Made by a program: the position numbers and the translations under genes. The notes beneath the pieces are model-generated. The model was not told the origin of the DNA and did no database searches. It saw nothing but the letters and a program-made list of their open reading frames with translations. A stretch of DNA of 64,000 nt from CALEAR01 sp035301485 (GTDB lineage: Bacteria; Pseudomonadota; Gammaproteobacteria; Pseudomonadales; Alcanivoracaceae), in contig DATGUF010000021.1 of assembly GCA_035301485.1 (NCBI GenBank), positions 5,205 through 69,204 of the forward strand, read 5' to 3'. This document shows, piece by piece, positions 52,816-62,073 of this stretch (positions within the stretch are counted from its first letter, which is position 1; the number at the start of each line of letters is the position of its first letter).

Positions 52816-55416
52816 ATGGCAAAAATATCTCATCGATATTTTCTCGAACATCTTGCCGTACTTATCGTCATAGCCGTCTTAACCGCATTAATGTTGCGCA
52901 GCGATGTGACCACGCCGCTAAGCCGCTATATTTATGATCGTATGATACCCCTGTTGCCTGTCACCGATTTCTCGGACATTGCCATTGTGGGTATTGATAA
53001 AAAAAGCTTAGCTGAAATAGGTGCTTGGCCATGGGATAGGCGCGTGCACGCCCACCTTATTGAACAATTAAATGATTTTGGCAGCAAAGCCATCGTACTC
53101 GACCTCACTTTTTCTGAGCCCGATCGTACACGCCCTGAATCCGACGGCGCCTTGATGCGCGCTTTCAGCGCTAGTGAAAAAGTATTCCTGCCCGTGCATT
53201 TTGCGACCAACTCCGAAGATGAAATACTGGAAACCATGCCACATATGTTTTTCGCACAAACTTCAGCGGGAATGGGCCATGTGAACGCGAAACTCGACGA
53301 CGACGGCGTAGTGCGTGGCATCCATCTACGCACAGGAATAGGCCAGCCATCTTGGAAGCATTTAACACTAGTGCTCAACGAATTTTTAGACCCCGAGCAC
53401 ACTCCACATTTTGAAATTCGCCCAGAGCCACCTCCTGAAAGGCTACAAATAGAGCCGCGCCACTATCGCATGGTGCCCTTTAAAGAGCTTGATAACATCG
53501 CGCCACCTATCTCTGCTTCTGATGTGATTTATCAACGGGTATCCCCAGAGCAGTTTAAAGACAAGGTGGTGTTTGTTGGTGCTACGGCCTCTGGGCTTGG
53601 CGACTTATTACCTGTGCCCTCAACAGACAGCAGCGGGCTAATGCCAGGCGTGGAAGTTAACGCTAACATTTTCAGCGCCTTACGCGCCAATGCTCTCATT
53701 AAGCCCACATCTGTTACTAGCACTTGGGCTATTACCTTCGCCCTCGTACTAGCCACGCCTTTACTCTTGCCCTTGCTCTCACCTCGTTGGGCTATCCCCT
53801 TCGTGTTTGCCATGCTAGTAAGCGCGCTAGCACTCAGCTATGTTTTACTGGCTTGGCAGCACAAGTGGCTACCCATTGGGCCCGCTTTACTCGGCACTTT
53901 ACTCACTTACCCTCTATGGACATGGCGCCGTTTAGAATCTTCCCTAGCGCACATTCGTCGTTCGCTGCGGCGCTTATCCGTGCACGACGACCTCAACCTC
54001 AGGCTCATTCAGCCTGCTCCACTAAACAGCGCTATCACCATGCTAGAAATAACGCTGCCTGTGGAGTCATGGCGTTTAGCGCTCAAACCCACCGGCGCCA
54101 CAAAACAAGGAGGCGAGCCAGTTTCTTCAAGAAAAGCTTGGCAGGGCAGTAACGCCGAGCGGTTTCTTTTTACTCACGATAAGCAACGCTATGAGCTGAC
54201 GATTATTTGGGAAAAAACGCCCACCGCCGAACAACAACAGTGGGTGCGCTCTGTGCTGAGACGCTGCCAGCCGCTTACTCGAGAAAAGCCAGAAGAGCTC
54301 TTTTATGATTCTTTAGCCATACAAATGCAAAAAGTGCGCACGCAAGAGGCTCGCCAAGATGCCTTAACTCATTTCTTTGATATTAGTTTGACGCAAATGA
54401 GTGATGGCGTTGTTATTTCAGACGCAGCTGGGGAATTACTTTATGTGAATGCGCAAGCTTCAGCTTGGCTAAACATTAACACCCCCGACACCAAACAAAC
54501 GAACTTGCTTCAATTTGGCCGCAAGCTTGTTTTCAGCCGCGAACAAGATAACTGGCTGAACTTAGTAGCCACCGCCATTAAAACAGGGCGCAGTAACGTT
54601 GAGTGCAAAACATTTAACCATTTAGATATTTACCTAGATATCTTACGCACCAAAGTGGATGAGCAAACCGGTGAGATTCTCATTCTTACCATGAAAGATA
54701 TCTCTGAAGTGAAGCAAACCATGCGCACCAAGAGTGAAATGCTCGATTTTTTATCCCATGATTTACGCAGCCCTATGGTGTCGTTATTGGCACTTACGGA
54801 ACAGCACAAGGATAAAGAGCATGATGAAGCCACACAGGAACTCTTAAAACACACTCGTTTTTATGCGCAACGCAGCTTAACTATTGCTGAGCAATTCTTA
54901 CAACTTGCACGCGCTGAATCCATGCAAGAGATGGATTTCAGGCCAGTGGATATGCTCGAAATTATGGAACACGCCATAGAGCAAACCATTGTTCGCGCTA
55001 AGCATAAAGATCAAGAGCTGTCCTTTCACTACGCAAAAGATGATGATGTGTGGGTAAACGGACACGCGGAACTACTCGAAAGAGCCGTTGAGAACTTACT
55101 CTCAAACGCTGTTAAATACAGCCCTAAAGGCAGCACCACTACTATTAATTTAGCTTTAGAGGACGACGAGGTGGTATTGCTAGTAAGCGACGAAGGGGTA
55201 GGTATAGAGCCTGAATTTATTCAAGATCTCTTTAAAAGCTTCGCCCGCTCTAACAATATTAAAACCAAAGGTGAACATGGAGCGGGGCTTGGGCTGCGTT
55301 TTGTGGAAGTGGTGGCACAACGCCATCACGGTAGCATTTCCGTTCAAGAGACCTCAAGCAAAGGCAGCACATTTAAGCTATCTTTACCGCATTTTGTGAT
55401 GGAATATGAGCAATGA
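52816..55416 (+). CDS. CHASE2-PAS sensor histidine kinase
   Basis: This is an inner membrane histidine kinase of 866 residues. One N-terminal helix (LAVLIVIAVLTALML) leads to an extracytoplasmic CHASE2 domain (IVGIDKKSLAEIGAWPWDRR through VFVGATASGLGD). Three closely spaced helices follow (about 305-375), then a PAS domain (DGVVISDAAGELLYVN), HisKA with H648 in FLSHDLRSP and a HATPase domain (ENLLSNAVKYSPKG, GAGLGLRFVEVV). ATG 52816 is used; an in-frame ATG at 52765 lies inside the hairpin stem and would add a non-family tail. Its partner is surely the regulator just upstream. The ligand is unknown. Confidence 0.92.
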   Translation: MAKISHRYFLEHLAVLIVIAVLTALMLRSDVTTPLSRYIYDRMIPLLPVTDFSDIAIVGIDKKSLAEIGAWPWDRRVHAHLIEQLNDFGSKAIVLDLTFSEPDRTRPESDGALMRAFSASEKVFLPVHFATNSEDEILETMPHMFFAQTSAGMGHVNAKLDDDGVVRGIHLRTGIGQPSWKHLTLVLNEFLDPEHTPHFEIRPEPPPERLQIEPRHYRMVPFKELDNIAPPISASDVIYQRVSPEQFKDKVVFVGATASGLGDLLPVPSTDSSGLMPGVEVNANIFSALRANALIKPTSVTSTWAITFALVLATPLLLPLLSPRWAIPFVFAMLVSALALSYVLLAWQHKWLPIGPALLGTLLTYPLWTWRRLESSLAHIRRSLRRLSVHDDLNLRLIQPAPLNSAITMLEITLPVESWRLALKPTGATKQGGEPVSSRKAWQGSNAERFLFTHDKQRYELTIIWEKTPTAEQQQWVRSVLRRCQPLTREKPEELFYDSLAIQMQKVRTQEARQDALTHFFDISLTQMSDGVVISDAAGELLYVNAQASAWLNINTPDTKQTNLLQFGRKLVFSREQDNWLNLVATAIKTGRSNVECKTFNHLDIYLDILRTKVDEQTGEILILTMKDISEVKQTMRTKSEMLDFLSHDLRSPMVSLLALTEQHKDKEHDEATQELLKHTRFYAQRSLTIAEQFLQLARAESMQEMDFRPVDMLEIMEHAIEQTIVRAKHKDQELSFHYAKDDDVWVNGHAELLERAVENLLSNAVKYSPKGSTTTINLALEDDEVVLLVSDEGVGIEPEFIQDLFKSFARSNNIKTKGEHGAGLGLRFVEVVAQRHHGSISVQETSSKGSTFKLSLPHFVMEYEQ

Positions 55417-55430
55417 TGCCTTTCGTGCGT

Positions 55431-55458
55431 TTCACCCATCTGCTTTCAAAGGTATAAT
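55431..55458 (+). promoter_or_regulatory. Sigma-70-like promoter of cytochrome c5 gene
   Basis: TTCACC (55431-55436) and a perfect TATAAT (55453-55458) are 16 bases apart, 80 bases before the GTG start. Confidence 0.6.
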
Positions 55459-55538
55459 CGCGCAATACTCTTTTGAGATATCATGCTACGCAGCTTAAAC
55501 TTAAGCTCTTAGGCCACATTAATAACGAGGTACACAAA

Positions 55539-56369
55539 GTGAAAAAACTGCTACTTGGCATTGCTTTCTCTGCCACCCTACTAACAGGCTTAGCCCAAGC
55601 CGATGCTCCTTCTGTTCTTGATCGCGCTGCTAAGAATGCCATAGCAGAACGTATTAAACCCACTGGCACCGTGTGTGTTCAAGGCCAAGAATGCTCCGGC
55701 GCAAGCGCTGCTACCTCCGGCCAAACTGGCCAAGCAGCTGTAGCGGCTACCCGCTCCGGTGCAGATATTTACAACAAAACCTGTACAACTTGTCACTCTC
55801 CAGCCACCGCTTCTGCATTAGGCGCTCCCGAATTTGGTAAAGCTGATGGCTGGCAAGCACGCCTTGACCAAGGTTTTGACACCATGATGGACCACGCCAT
55901 CAACGGCCTAGGCGCTATGCCACCGAAAGGTACCTGTAACGACTGTACAGACGAAGAGCTTATGCTCGCTGTTAAGTACATGGTTAAAGAATCCACTGGC
56001 CAAGACGTTGGCCCAGCTATTGAGCCCGCCAAGGCAACTGAAACTGAAGAGGCAGAGCAACCTGCCCCAGCTGAAGAAGTTGAAGCTGTTGAGGAAGAAG
56101 CTGCGGAAGAAGTCGCCGGCCGTTCTGGCGAAGAAATTTATAATGCTTCATGCGTAGCCTGCCACGGCCCAGCCACCGCTGCTTTACTAGGTGCACCAGC
56201 ACTAGGCAGCAATGAAGACTGGGCTCCACGTGTAGAACAAGGCTTCGACACCCTAGTGGAGCATTCTCTGCAAGGCCTAAACGCCATGCCACCTAAAGGC
56301 ACCTGTGGCGACTGCACAGACGCAGAAATGGCCAACACCGTTCAGTACATGCTCGATCAGCTTAACTAA
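55539..56369 (+). CDS. Dihaem cytochrome c5-like protein
   Basis: This is a periplasmic electron carrier with two tandem cytochrome c5 domains (276-residue precursor). The start is GTG at 55539, with CGAGGT eight bases upstream; the signal peptide ends at LAQADAP. Haem sites are CTTCH at 82-86 and CVACH at 205-209. Each domain repeats LGAP, DW/GWxxRxxQGFDT, then MPPKGTCxDCTD, whose cysteine pair is typical of c5. A Glu/Ala/Pro-rich acidic linker joins the domains. Two more cysteines (C46, C52) precede domain 1. It sits before rep with its own promoter and terminator. Confidence 0.93.
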   Translation: MKKLLLGIAFSATLLTGLAQADAPSVLDRAAKNAIAERIKPTGTVCVQGQECSGASAATSGQTGQAAVAATRSGADIYNKTCTTCHSPATASALGAPEFGKADGWQARLDQGFDTMMDHAINGLGAMPPKGTCNDCTDEELMLAVKYMVKESTGQDVGPAIEPAKATETEEAEQPAPAEEVEAVEEEAAEEVAGRSGEEIYNASCVACHGPATAALLGAPALGSNEDWAPRVEQGFDTLVEHSLQGLNAMPPKGTCGDCTDAEMANTVQYMLDQLN

Positions 56370-56394
56370 GTTTTCGTAGTATTAGCTCTGCAAG

Positions 56395-56422
56395 GCCACC
56401 TGTTTACACAGGTGGCTTTTTT
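56395..56422 (+). terminator. Terminator of cytochrome c5 gene
   Basis: A nine-base stem, GCCACCTGT (56395-56403) with ACAGGTGGC (56408-56416), is followed by six T. The convergent rep stop codon lies inside the T-run. Confidence 0.93.
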
Positions 56423-58433
56423 ATTGCCCAGACAACATGGCTCGTAGATTAGCTAAATTAGATTCCGCCACCTCCGCCACACGCTCAGGGTCATTTTTAT
56501 CGGTTTCACCCACAAAGGTTAAATCTTCCTGCGGCATTTCATCGATAAAACGGCTGGGTTCAGTAGCTACTCGCTCACCAAACTGGCGGCGGCTACGCGC
56601 ATAAGAAAGCGTTAATTGCTCACGCGCACGCGTGATGCCTACGTACATCAAACGGCGTTCTTCTTCAATGGTGTCTGCCTCGATGCTGGCATGGTGCGGC
56701 AGCAGTTCCTCTTCAACACCCATCATATATACGTGAGGAAACTCCAAGCCCTTGGCGGCGTGCAAAGTCATCAATTGCACTCGGTCCGTATCTTCTTCAC
56801 TGTCTTGTTGTTCGAGCATATCAATCAGCACGAGCTTCGCGATCACCGATTCCAAATCTGCTTCATCATCTTTATCCATCATGCGCTCGATGCTAGCCAC
56901 CAACGACCAGACATTTTCAATTTGTCGTTCAGCCACACGTGGGCTGGGCGCATTTTGCTGCAACCATCCTTCGTAATCCATTTCTAAAATTAACCCGCGA
57001 ATAGCTTGCAAGCTGTTCTCTTGAAAACACTGCTGCCGTTTAGCATCTAACCACTGTTTCACATTGCGTAAGCGCTCCACCGCGTTCGCAGGCATAACAC
57101 TAGCTAGCCCCATATCATCACACACGTGGTACATGCCTTGGTTTCGCTGCGCCGCCCACCCCGCTAATTTTTCTAGAGTGATAGGTCCAATTTCTCGCCG
57201 TGGTGTGTTCACAATACGCAAAAAAGCGTTGTCATCATCAGGGTTCACTAAAAGGCGCAAATAACACATGATGTCTTTAATTTCTGCGCGAGAAAAAAAG
57301 CTTTTACCGCCCGATACCTTGTAAGGAATTTGTAGGCTTTGCAGTTTTGTTTCCATAGGGCGCGATTGAAAATTACCCCGATATAAAATGGCGAAATCAC
57401 TCCACTTTAAATGCGACTGGGTGCGTTTATGGAAGATATCTGTGGCAATCCATTCTGTTTCAGCATCTTCATCGCGCATAGCCACCACTCGGATTGGGTC
57501 GCCATAGCCATAATCAGACCACAAGGTTTTTTCAAACACGTGCGGGTTGTTACTGATCACCGCGTTAGCAGCAGTTAAAATACGGCCCGTGGAGCGATAG
57601 TTTTGCTCCAACTTCACCATCGTCAGGTTGGGCCAATCTTCTTGGAGTTTTGCTAGGTTTTCTGGCCGTGCACCACGCCACGCATAAATAGATTGGTCGT
57701 CGTCACCCACCACTGTAAAACGCCCCAAGGGCTTTACCAGCTGCTGCACCAATTCGTACTGTGCTGTATTCGTGTCTTGGTATTCATCCACTAACAAATA
57801 ACGAATACGATTACGCCATTTTTCTAATATTTGCGGTTGCTCTTTAAACAATTGCACGGGCATTAAAATGAGGTCATCGAAATCCACTGCGTTACAGGCA
57901 CGCAGCATCCGATCATATTGCCCGTAAGCCACCGCAGCCCGCAATTGCTCAGGGGTATCTGCATAGCTCATCGCCATGGCAGGGCCCACTAATTCGTTTT
58001 TCCATTGGCTAATTTGGTGATGAATTAACTCTGCGGCCAAGATGTCTTCTTCACTGTCGCCACGATGAAGCACCTCCTTGAGCAACTCTCGGCTATCAAT
58101 CTGATCAAGTATTGAGAACCCTTTGCGCAATGGTGTAGCAGCCTGCTCCTGCTTTAAAATACGTAGCCCTAAATTATGGAACGTAGACACAATGAGCCCA
58201 CGGCTTTGCGCACGTGGAATTAGGTTGCCTACGCGCTCTTTCATTTCTCGTGCAGCTTTGTTAGTGAATGTTACCGCTGCTATATGGCGTGCGGGAATAC
58301 CGCTTTGCTGCACAAGCCAAGCGATTTTTTGCGTGATCACACTGGTTTTACCAGAACCAGCCCCTGCAAGCACGAGCAAAGGGCCCGTGGTATGGGCTAC
58401 AGCTTCTTGTTGACGGGGGTTTAACTTATTCAA
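56421..58433 (-). CDS. rep: ATP-dependent DNA helicase Rep
   Basis: Rep is a superfamily 1 3'-5' helicase that helps replication forks pass obstacles. The 670 residues match E. coli (673). Motif I is VLAGAGSGKTSVIT (K29); others are ARHIAAVTFTNKAAREM, LLVDEYQDTN, GDDDQSIYAWRGA, QNYRSTGRIL, LMTLHAAKGLEFPHVYM and VGITRAREQL. The start is taken as TTG at 58433, with AGAGG eight bases before it, giving the Rep N-terminus NKLNPRQQEAV. An upstream in-frame GTG at 58487 has no ribosome site and adds non-family residues. Confidence 0.94.
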   Translation of the reverse strand: MNKLNPRQQEAVAHTTGPLLVLAGAGSGKTSVITQKIAWLVQQSGIPARHIAAVTFTNKAAREMKERVGNLIPRAQSRGLIVSTFHNLGLRILKQEQAATPLRKGFSILDQIDSRELLKEVLHRGDSEEDILAAELIHHQISQWKNELVGPAMAMSYADTPEQLRAAVAYGQYDRMLRACNAVDFDDLILMPVQLFKEQPQILEKWRNRIRYLLVDEYQDTNTAQYELVQQLVKPLGRFTVVGDDDQSIYAWRGARPENLAKLQEDWPNLTMVKLEQNYRSTGRILTAANAVISNNPHVFEKTLWSDYGYGDPIRVVAMRDEDAETEWIATDIFHKRTQSHLKWSDFAILYRGNFQSRPMETKLQSLQIPYKVSGGKSFFSRAEIKDIMCYLRLLVNPDDDNAFLRIVNTPRREIGPITLEKLAGWAAQRNQGMYHVCDDMGLASVMPANAVERLRNVKQWLDAKRQQCFQENSLQAIRGLILEMDYEGWLQQNAPSPRVAERQIENVWSLVASIERMMDKDDEADLESVIAKLVLIDMLEQQDSEEDTDRVQLMTLHAAKGLEFPHVYMMGVEEELLPHHASIEADTIEEERRLMYVGITRAREQLTLSYARSRRQFGERVATEPSRFIDEMPQEDLTFVGETDKNDPERVAEVAESNLANLRAMLSGQ

Positions 58434-58566
58434 AATAACAACCTCTATTGCAGGCAGCGCAGTGTAACAGCCTATGATTACCAACACACACGCAGGGAGA
58501 TGGTTCAGATTTTACGCACTTTAAGGTATCCTCGCGGAAAAGCTCCCAATAGAGACATAAATACCT

Positions 58567-59082
58567 ATGAAAACAAATACTTTAAACCGCGTAGTTTATC
58601 CTGGTACTTTCGATCCCATCACCAATGGCCATAAAGATTTAATTGAACGTGCCTCACGCATGTTCGACGAGGTCATCGTCGCCGTGGCCCTCAGTGAAGC
58701 GAAGCGCCCACTGTTCTCCATTGAAGAGCGAGTGAGCTTGGCGGAAGAGTGCTTAACGCACTTATCTAACGTTAAAGTGGTGGGCTTTTCAAAATTGCTC
58801 GCGCATTTTTGTAATGACCAAGATGCCAATATCTTACTACGTGGTTTGCGCGCTGTATCTGACTTCGAATACGAGTTTCAACTCGCCAACATGAACCGTA
58901 AATTAGCGCCCAATATTGAAACTGTTTTCTTAACGCCATCGGAGCATCTTTCTTTCATTTCTAGTAGCTTAGTACGTGAAATTGCCCTGCTCGAGGGCGA
59001 TGTGAGCGAATTTGTTCCTCCCAATGTAGGAACAGCACTAGAGGCAAAAAAACATGAACGTAACGGGAAAAACAATACGTAG
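58567..59082 (+). CDS. coaD: Pantetheine-phosphate adenylyltransferase (CoaD)
   Basis: CoaD makes dephospho-CoA from 4'-phosphopantetheine and ATP, the penultimate step of CoA synthesis. The 171-residue protein begins VVYPGTFDPITNGH, with the TxGH nucleotidyltransferase motif. LLRGLRAVSDFEYEFQLANMNR and the ISSSLVREIA motif complete the site. The final 29 bases overlap the ggt start. A weak promoter candidate is TTCAGA (58504-58509), 17 bases from TATCCT (58527-58532). Confidence 0.96.
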   Translation: MKTNTLNRVVYPGTFDPITNGHKDLIERASRMFDEVIVAVALSEAKRPLFSIEERVSLAEECLTHLSNVKVVGFSKLLAHFCNDQDANILLRGLRAVSDFEYEFQLANMNRKLAPNIETVFLTPSEHLSFISSSLVREIALLEGDVSEFVPPNVGTALEAKKHERNGKNNT

Positions 59083-60733
59083 TATTTTGTTTGCTGCGTT
59101 GCTGGCATTCACCCATGTCGGCAACGCAAACACCCCACCCCAAGCAGCCATTGCCAGTGCCCACCCCTTGGCCACTGAGGCTGGTTTAGACATTCTTCAA
59201 CAGGGCGGCAATGCCTTTGATGCAGCAATAACAGTGGCGGCTGTGCTAGCTGTGGTTGAGCCTGCTGGCTCTGGCATGGGCGGCGGCGGTTTTTGGTTAT
59301 TACACGACCAACAACGGGACAAGCACGTATTTCTCGATGCCCGTGAAACCGCGCCCGGCAAAGCCCATCGAGATATGTACCTTGACGAACACGGCGAGGT
59401 GGACCGTCAACTTGCCATTAACTCTCCACTCGCTGCTGGCATTCCTGGCCAAGCGGCTGCCTTCGCCCTCTTGGCGGAAAAGTACGGCACCCTGCCCTTA
59501 AGCACCACCCTTGCACCGGCCATCAAGATAGCCGAAGAAGGTTTCCCTGTGGGCCGCCGCTACCGCACCATGATGGCCTGGCGTGCTTCTGTACTGAACA
59601 AATATCCTGCCGCACGCGCTATTTTCTTACAAGACGGACAGGCTCCTACTGACGGCTTTATCCTTAAACAGCCTGATCTAGCGCACACTCTACGCTTACT
59701 GGCCGAGCATGGCCGCGATGGTTTTTATCAGGGCGAACTGGCGGAAAAGCTCGTACAAGCGGTGCAACGCGACGGTGGCATCTGGGAATTGGAAGACCTC
59801 GCTAATTATCAAGTGGTAGAACGCGAGCCTTTAATAGGCCAGTTTCGCGGCGCTAACATTATTACTTCACCACCCCCTTCTTCAGGTGGCGTAGCCTTAT
59901 TACAAACCTTTGGCATCTTAGAACAATTCAACAAGGGCCACATTGAGCAGAGCTTACTGCCGCACCTTACCGTTGAAGCCTTGCGCCGTGCCTATTACGA
60001 CAGAGGCTTTTATTTAGGCGACAGCGACTATGTCACCGTGCCCATAGAACGCCTGTTAAGTAAAAAACATCTGCGTAAAATGGCCCAAAGCATTAATATA
60101 AAAGCCCCCACAAGCAGCGAAAGCCTTGGCCCTAAGGTTGAATTACAACAGGGCGAAAACACCACGCACTATTCAATTTTAGATAAGCATGGCAATAAGG
60201 TGGCGGCCACTTTAAGCATCAACCTCCCCTTCGGCTCTGGTTATGTGGCTCCAGGTACAGGTTTTTTGCTGAATAATGAAATGGATGATTTTTCCGCCAA
60301 ACCAGGCGCGCCCAATGCTTACGGGTTGATAGGTAGCAACGCCAACGCCATTGAGGCGGGCAAACGCCCTCTCTCCTCTATGACTCCCACCTTCATAGAA
60401 TGGGACAACCAGGTGGGCATTCTAGGCACGCCTGGTGGCAGCCGCATCATTACTATGGTCTTGCTAGGTATTCAGGAAGCGCTAGACGGGCGCCCGGTAT
60501 TCCACTGGGTTAACCGCCCCCGTTACCATCATCAATACTTACCCGATGTAGTGGAAGTAGAGCCCACCTTTCTAGGCTCAGCCCAAGCTCAAGCTTTAAT
60601 TGATAAAGGGCACACCCTAAAAGAGACGAGCCGCCGCTATGGCGACATGCAGGCTATTCATTGGCACAAAACCCACCAAACTGTTGAAGCCGCAAGCGAT
60701 GCACGCGGCGAGGGCAAAGCCAGCGTACGCTAA
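59054..60733 (+). CDS. ggt: Gamma-glutamyltransferase (Ggt)
   Basis: Ggt cleaves the gamma-glutamyl bond of glutathione in the periplasm after self-processing. The 559-residue precursor has a signal peptide ending at HVGNANTPP. AGSGMGGGGFWLLHD and LDARETAP form the glutamate pocket. The autoprocessing nucleophile is T370 in NTTHYSILD, starting the small subunit. MDDFSAKPG and KRPLSSMTPT follow and are intact, so the enzyme should be active. The start lies within coaD, an overlap of 29 bases. With gshA in the window this covers synthesis and breakdown of glutathione. Confidence 0.94.
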   Translation: MNVTGKTIRSILFAALLAFTHVGNANTPPQAAIASAHPLATEAGLDILQQGGNAFDAAITVAAVLAVVEPAGSGMGGGGFWLLHDQQRDKHVFLDARETAPGKAHRDMYLDEHGEVDRQLAINSPLAAGIPGQAAAFALLAEKYGTLPLSTTLAPAIKIAEEGFPVGRRYRTMMAWRASVLNKYPAARAIFLQDGQAPTDGFILKQPDLAHTLRLLAEHGRDGFYQGELAEKLVQAVQRDGGIWELEDLANYQVVEREPLIGQFRGANIITSPPPSSGGVALLQTFGILEQFNKGHIEQSLLPHLTVEALRRAYYDRGFYLGDSDYVTVPIERLLSKKHLRKMAQSINIKAPTSSESLGPKVELQQGENTTHYSILDKHGNKVAATLSINLPFGSGYVAPGTGFLLNNEMDDFSAKPGAPNAYGLIGSNANAIEAGKRPLSSMTPTFIEWDNQVGILGTPGGSRIITMVLLGIQEALDGRPVFHWVNRPRYHHQYLPDVVEVEPTFLGSAQAQALIDKGHTLKETSRRYGDMQAIHWHKTHQTVEAASDARGEGKASVR

Positions 60734-60739
60734 TAAAAA

Positions 60740-60768
60740 AACCGGGCTTGGTGGCAAGCCCGGTTTTA
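60740..60768. terminator. Bidirectional terminator between ggt and the acidic lipoprotein gene
   Basis: AACCGGGCTTG (60740-60750) pairs with CAAGCCCGGTT (60755-60765) over GTGG. A's precede and T's follow, so it serves both convergent transcripts. Confidence 0.92.
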
Positions 60769-60792
60769 TTGTGCGGTTATTTTCAAGCGATG

Positions 60793-61455
60793 TTATTCGC
60801 CATCGCTTTCTTCGTCCACCTCATCTTCTTCTACGATCTCATCCTCTTCGTTGTCGTTATCTGCATCTTCATCTTCAGTACAGTCCACAACAAAGGTTTT
60901 ATCTGCTTTTTGTGCAGTAATAGTTCGTGCATCATTCTCCACAAACACGCAATCTTCCGCACCTTCAAGCTTTACAGTGTAGTTTTTATTATTTTGAACG
61001 ACCTGTGGAAAGGTTTGTGTTACTTGATCTTCTTCAACAAAGAGGTCTGCTGTAAAAGCCAACACTTCAGTGTGCTGCCCAAGTATTGCTTTAAGCTCGG
61101 CAGATTCACTATATTCTTCGCTTATTTTTTCTATCTCACCATCTTCACTTTCCACCTCTTGCACTAGTGTATCAAGCTCATCACAGGGGATCGACAGTTC
61201 CTCTTTTACAGGCACCACAGGTTCTGTAGGCTCAGTTGCTTCACCGTTTTCAGGCTCTTCCTCTTCTATGCTTGGATATGTAATTTCTACCGTTGCAGTA
61301 CAAGCTGGCTCAGGAAAATTTTTAACTACCACCTCTACCGAACCAAAGGTAATTCCTTCATCACCATCCACACCTAAACAGGCGGCTAGCAAAAAGGCTG
61401 GGGCCAGTAGTGCAGCAGCACGAAACATATTTTGTATTTTGCTTTTGATTATCAT
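60793..61455 (-). CDS. Acidic lipoprotein of unknown function
   Basis: I do not recognise this protein (220 residues). A lipoprotein signal peptide ends in LLAAC with lipidated Cys26. The mature part begins with a likely beta-rich segment (GITFGSVEVVVKNFPEPACTATVEI). It then has a Glu/Pro-rich linker, a second region with DADLFVEEDQ-like acidic stretches and TFPQVVQNNKNYTVKL, and a last 35 residues almost all Asp/Glu. Cysteines beyond the lipobox may form disulfides. AAGGAAG overlaps the upstream stop codon, seven bases before the ATG. The acidic tail would bind cations in the periplasm or at the surface; that is inference. Confidence 0.8.
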   Translation of the reverse strand: MIIKSKIQNMFRAAALLAPAFLLAACLGVDGDEGITFGSVEVVVKNFPEPACTATVEITYPSIEEEEPENGEATEPTEPVVPVKEELSIPCDELDTLVQEVESEDGEIEKISEEYSESAELKAILGQHTEVLAFTADLFVEEDQVTQTFPQVVQNNKNYTVKLEGAEDCVFVENDARTITAQKADKTFVVDCTEDEDADNDNEEDEIVEEDEVDEESDGE

Positions 61456-61467
61456 ATTTATTCTTCC

Positions 61468-62046
61468 TTAAAAACGTGCTGCAATGCCAAAGCTAGGCCC
61501 TTTTAAACGGCTGCCAGATTTATCATCGTATTGTATCCATTCTCCATTAAGCACCACGTGCTTGCTGACGCGAAGATCAATACCTGCGCCATAGCTAATA
61601 TCATGAATGTTACCGTTTTTACTGCCACCGCTATAACTTAAGCGTTCGCGCTCAAGTGTGTAACCCACTAAAACGTAAGGCTTTATTAACGAACCCAGAG
61701 GCAAGCCAGCGCGCAACAAACCCGACACCATAAACTCATGGGTGAACTTAATCTTCTCCCCTTTCGAAACATCATCAAAAGCATAAGCGCTTTTGCCTTC
61801 TTTGTTATCCACGGTAAACCCTAAACGCAACTCACTGCTGAAATATTCGTTAAGATCACCGCCAAGGCGCACAAATAACTTATCTGTCTCGGTGCTTCCC
61901 TTGCCTTCAAAAAACTTATTTTGCTGTTTTAAAGTGCCGTAGCTTAACCCTATATAGCCGGTAGTGTTATCCACTTCACTGGCGTAAACCGTTGTTCCGC
62001 TAGCACCAATTATCCCTGCCAATAAGGCTACGTATAGCTTGTTCAT
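61468..62046 (-). CDS. Small outer membrane beta-barrel protein
   Basis: This is an OmpX/opacity-protein-like barrel (192 residues). The signal peptide ends at TTVYASEV. Alternating-hydrophobic strands follow, such as TGYIGLSYGTL, DKLFVRLGGDL, KPYVLVGYTLERE and GAGIDLRVSKHVVLNGEWIQYDD. The C-terminus is GPSFGIAARF, ending in Phe as barrel proteins do. An eight-stranded barrel fits the length. Ligand is unknown. The upstream hypothetical gene ends 27 bases away and the lipoprotein starts 12 bases downstream, so three genes form one unit. Confidence 0.82.
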   Translation of the reverse strand: MNKLYVALLAGIIGASGTTVYASEVDNTTGYIGLSYGTLKQQNKFFEGKGSTETDKLFVRLGGDLNEYFSSELRLGFTVDNKEGKSAYAFDDVSKGEKIKFTHEFMVSGLLRAGLPLGSLIKPYVLVGYTLERERLSYSGGSKNGNIHDISYGAGIDLRVSKHVVLNGEWIQYDDKSGSRLKGPSFGIAARF

Positions 62047-62073
62047 TCGTTTTCTCCTACTTGGAATACTGTG

